Source of the DNA: Klenkia taihuensis
GTDB taxonomy: Bacteria; Actinomycetota; Actinomycetes; Mycobacteriales; Geodermatophilaceae
Direction of reading: 5' to 3'
NCBI RefSeq assembly: GCF_900112525.1
Contig: NZ_FOMD01000001.1
Coordinates: forward strand, 1,488,001-1,552,000
Length of the DNA: 64,000 nucleotides
A program made the translations under genes and the position numbers. Below are positions 63,292 through 64,000 of the stretch, one piece after another (position 1 is the first letter of the stretch; each line of letters starts with the position of its first letter). Under the pieces are notes generated by a model. It saw only the letters and a program-made list of their open reading frames with translations. It made no database searches and was not told where the DNA came from.

Positions 63292-64000
63292 GTGCGCAGA
63301 TCACGGGGTGCTGTCCTGCTGGTGGCGTCGGTCGTGCTGGCCGGCCCGGTGCTGTCGGCGTGCAGCTCCGACGACCCGGCCGACGGTGCCCGCGCCGCAG
63401 CGCAGGCCTTCCTGGACGCCTGGACCGGCGGTGACCTCGAGTCCGCCGCCGGCGACACCGACGACGCCGCGGCGGCAACCACGCTGCTGCAGCAGACCGC
63501 CGAGGACCTGCCCGACGCCACGCTGACCGCCGACCTCGGCGAGGTCGCCGTCGGCGGCGACGGCGACACCACCGCCACCGCCACGTGGACGGCGACCTGG
63601 GACCTCGCCGCCGCCCCCGACTGGACCTACGACGGCACCCTCGACCTGCGCCGCGCCGACGGCGACGCCCCGTGGCAGGTCGTCGCCGAGCCCACCGTGG
63701 TGCACCCGGAGCTGGGGGAGGGCCAGCACCTGCAGCTGGGCCGGTCGCTGCCCGAGCGGGCCCCGATCACCGACGCCACCGGTGCGCCGCTGTTCACCGA
63801 GACCGAGGTGGTGAACGTCGGCGTCGACAAGGCGCAGGTCACCGACCTGCCGTCGCTGGCCGCGGCGCTCGGCGCGGCCACCGGCGTCGACCCGGCCACC
63901 ATCACCGCCGACGTCGAGGCCGCCGGCGAGGGTCAGTTCGTCCCGGTCATCACGCTGCGCCGCGACGCCTTCGAGGCCATCCGTGCCCAGGTGTTCGACC
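63292..64000 (+). CDS. Penicillin-binding lipoprotein, N-terminal part
   Basis: The frame runs off the right edge after 236 codons. The signal peptide ends in the lipobox LSAC (Cys24), so the protein is membrane-anchored outside. Residues 32-135 resemble the MecA_N/NTF2-like domain (AAAQAFLDAWTGGDLESAA, WTATWDLA, WTYDGTLDLRR), followed by the start of a PBP dimerisation domain. Position and layout match Rv2864c, a class B penicillin-binding lipoprotein; the SxxK transpeptidase motif would lie beyond the window. Confidence 0.85.
   Translation, partial: MRRSRGAVLLVASVVLAGPVLSACSSDDPADGARAAAQAFLDAWTGGDLESAAGDTDDAAAATTLLQQTAEDLPDATLTADLGEVAVGGDGDTTATATWTATWDLAAAPDWTYDGTLDLRRADGDAPWQVVAEPTVVHPELGEGQHLQLGRSLPERAPITDATGAPLFTETEVVNVGVDKAQVTDLPSLAAALGAATGVDPATITADVEAAGEGQFVPVITLRRDAFEAIRAQVFD

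Overview
The window reads as a conserved housekeeping stretch of the chromosome of a very high-G+C actinobacterium. G+C is roughly three quarters by eye; I did not compute it. Nearly every gene has a recognisable actinobacterial family. The order gpsA..ddl..thiL..rpmB..recG..rsmD..coaD..sepIVA..rnc..mutM..smc..ftsY..amt-glnB-glnD..ffh..rpsP..rimM-trmD..rplS..lepB..rnhB..yraN-comM-dprA..xerC..rpsB-tsf..pyrH-frr-cdsA..rlmN..dxr-rip-ispG matches the Mycobacterium tuberculosis Rv2982c-Rv2864c segment, read in reverse. A whiG-type sigma factor beside xerC and an M23 peptidase before rpsB recall Streptomyces. A member of Geodermatophilales (Blastococcus/Geodermatophilus/Modestobacter type) is my best guess. 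That is an inference, not a result.

Layout. 1-7.6 kb: gpsA (cut by the left edge), a trans-sulfuration-type PLP enzyme, ddl, a lipoprotein, a minus-strand group (YchJ-like, DUF3515, Lrp-type regulator), thiL-GNAT-cytidylate-kinase-like, and a tetR. 7.7-16.4 kb: rpmB, a DAK2-domain kinase, recG-rsmD-coaD-sepIVA, DUF177-rpmF-rnc-mutM-acyP. 16.5-25.3 kb: a small coiled-coil protein, smc, an exo/endonuclease-type protein, an epimerase, PhoD, ftsY. 25.3-30.8 kb: a Ni/Co permease and the nitrogen cluster amt-glnB-glnD. 30.8-45.2 kb: ffh, an amidohydrolase, a decayed YqeY fragment, proS, rpsP-khpA-rimM-trmD, NUDIX, rplS, lepB, an atypical LuxR regulator, rnhB-DUF2469, yraN-comM-dprA. 45.2-50.3 kb: an FRG-domain gene of likely foreign origin, xerC, whiG, a methyltransferase with two membrane proteins, and an M23 peptidase. 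50.3-64 kb: rpsB-tsf, pyrH-frr-cdsA, a TrmH methyltransferase, a Pro/Thr/Ala-rich membrane protein, rlmN, dxr-rip-ispG-GNAT, and the start of a penicillin-binding lipoprotein cut by the right edge.

How it works together. The genes serve translation and ribosome maturation (L28, L32, S16, L19, S2, EF-Ts, RRF, RimM, TrmD, RsmD, RlmN, ProS), protein export (Ffh, FtsY, LepB), chromosome handling (SMC, RecG, XerC, DprA, RNase HII, MutM), envelope and precursor supply (Ddl, CdsA, GpsA, Dxr, IspG), and nitrogen sensing (Amt, PII, GlnD). Genes within operons are joined by 1-4 base stop/start overlaps (ATGA, GTGA, TGATG). Many genes that begin an operon have no Shine-Dalgarno site but carry a TANNNT-like -10 hexamer 6-9 bases before the start codon, which suggests leaderless mRNAs.

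I see no CRISPR array, tRNA, rRNA, insertion sequence or prophage. The most unusual items are the leaderless promoter set, a 17-bp palindrome that exactly fills the promoter spacer of the Ni/Co permease, a four-run G5 12-base-periodic G-quadruplex motif between ftsY and that permease, a response regulator with a degenerate receiver preceded by an A-rich dyad region, the FRG-domain gene, a probable CTG start for the Rip protease, and the YqeY remnant.
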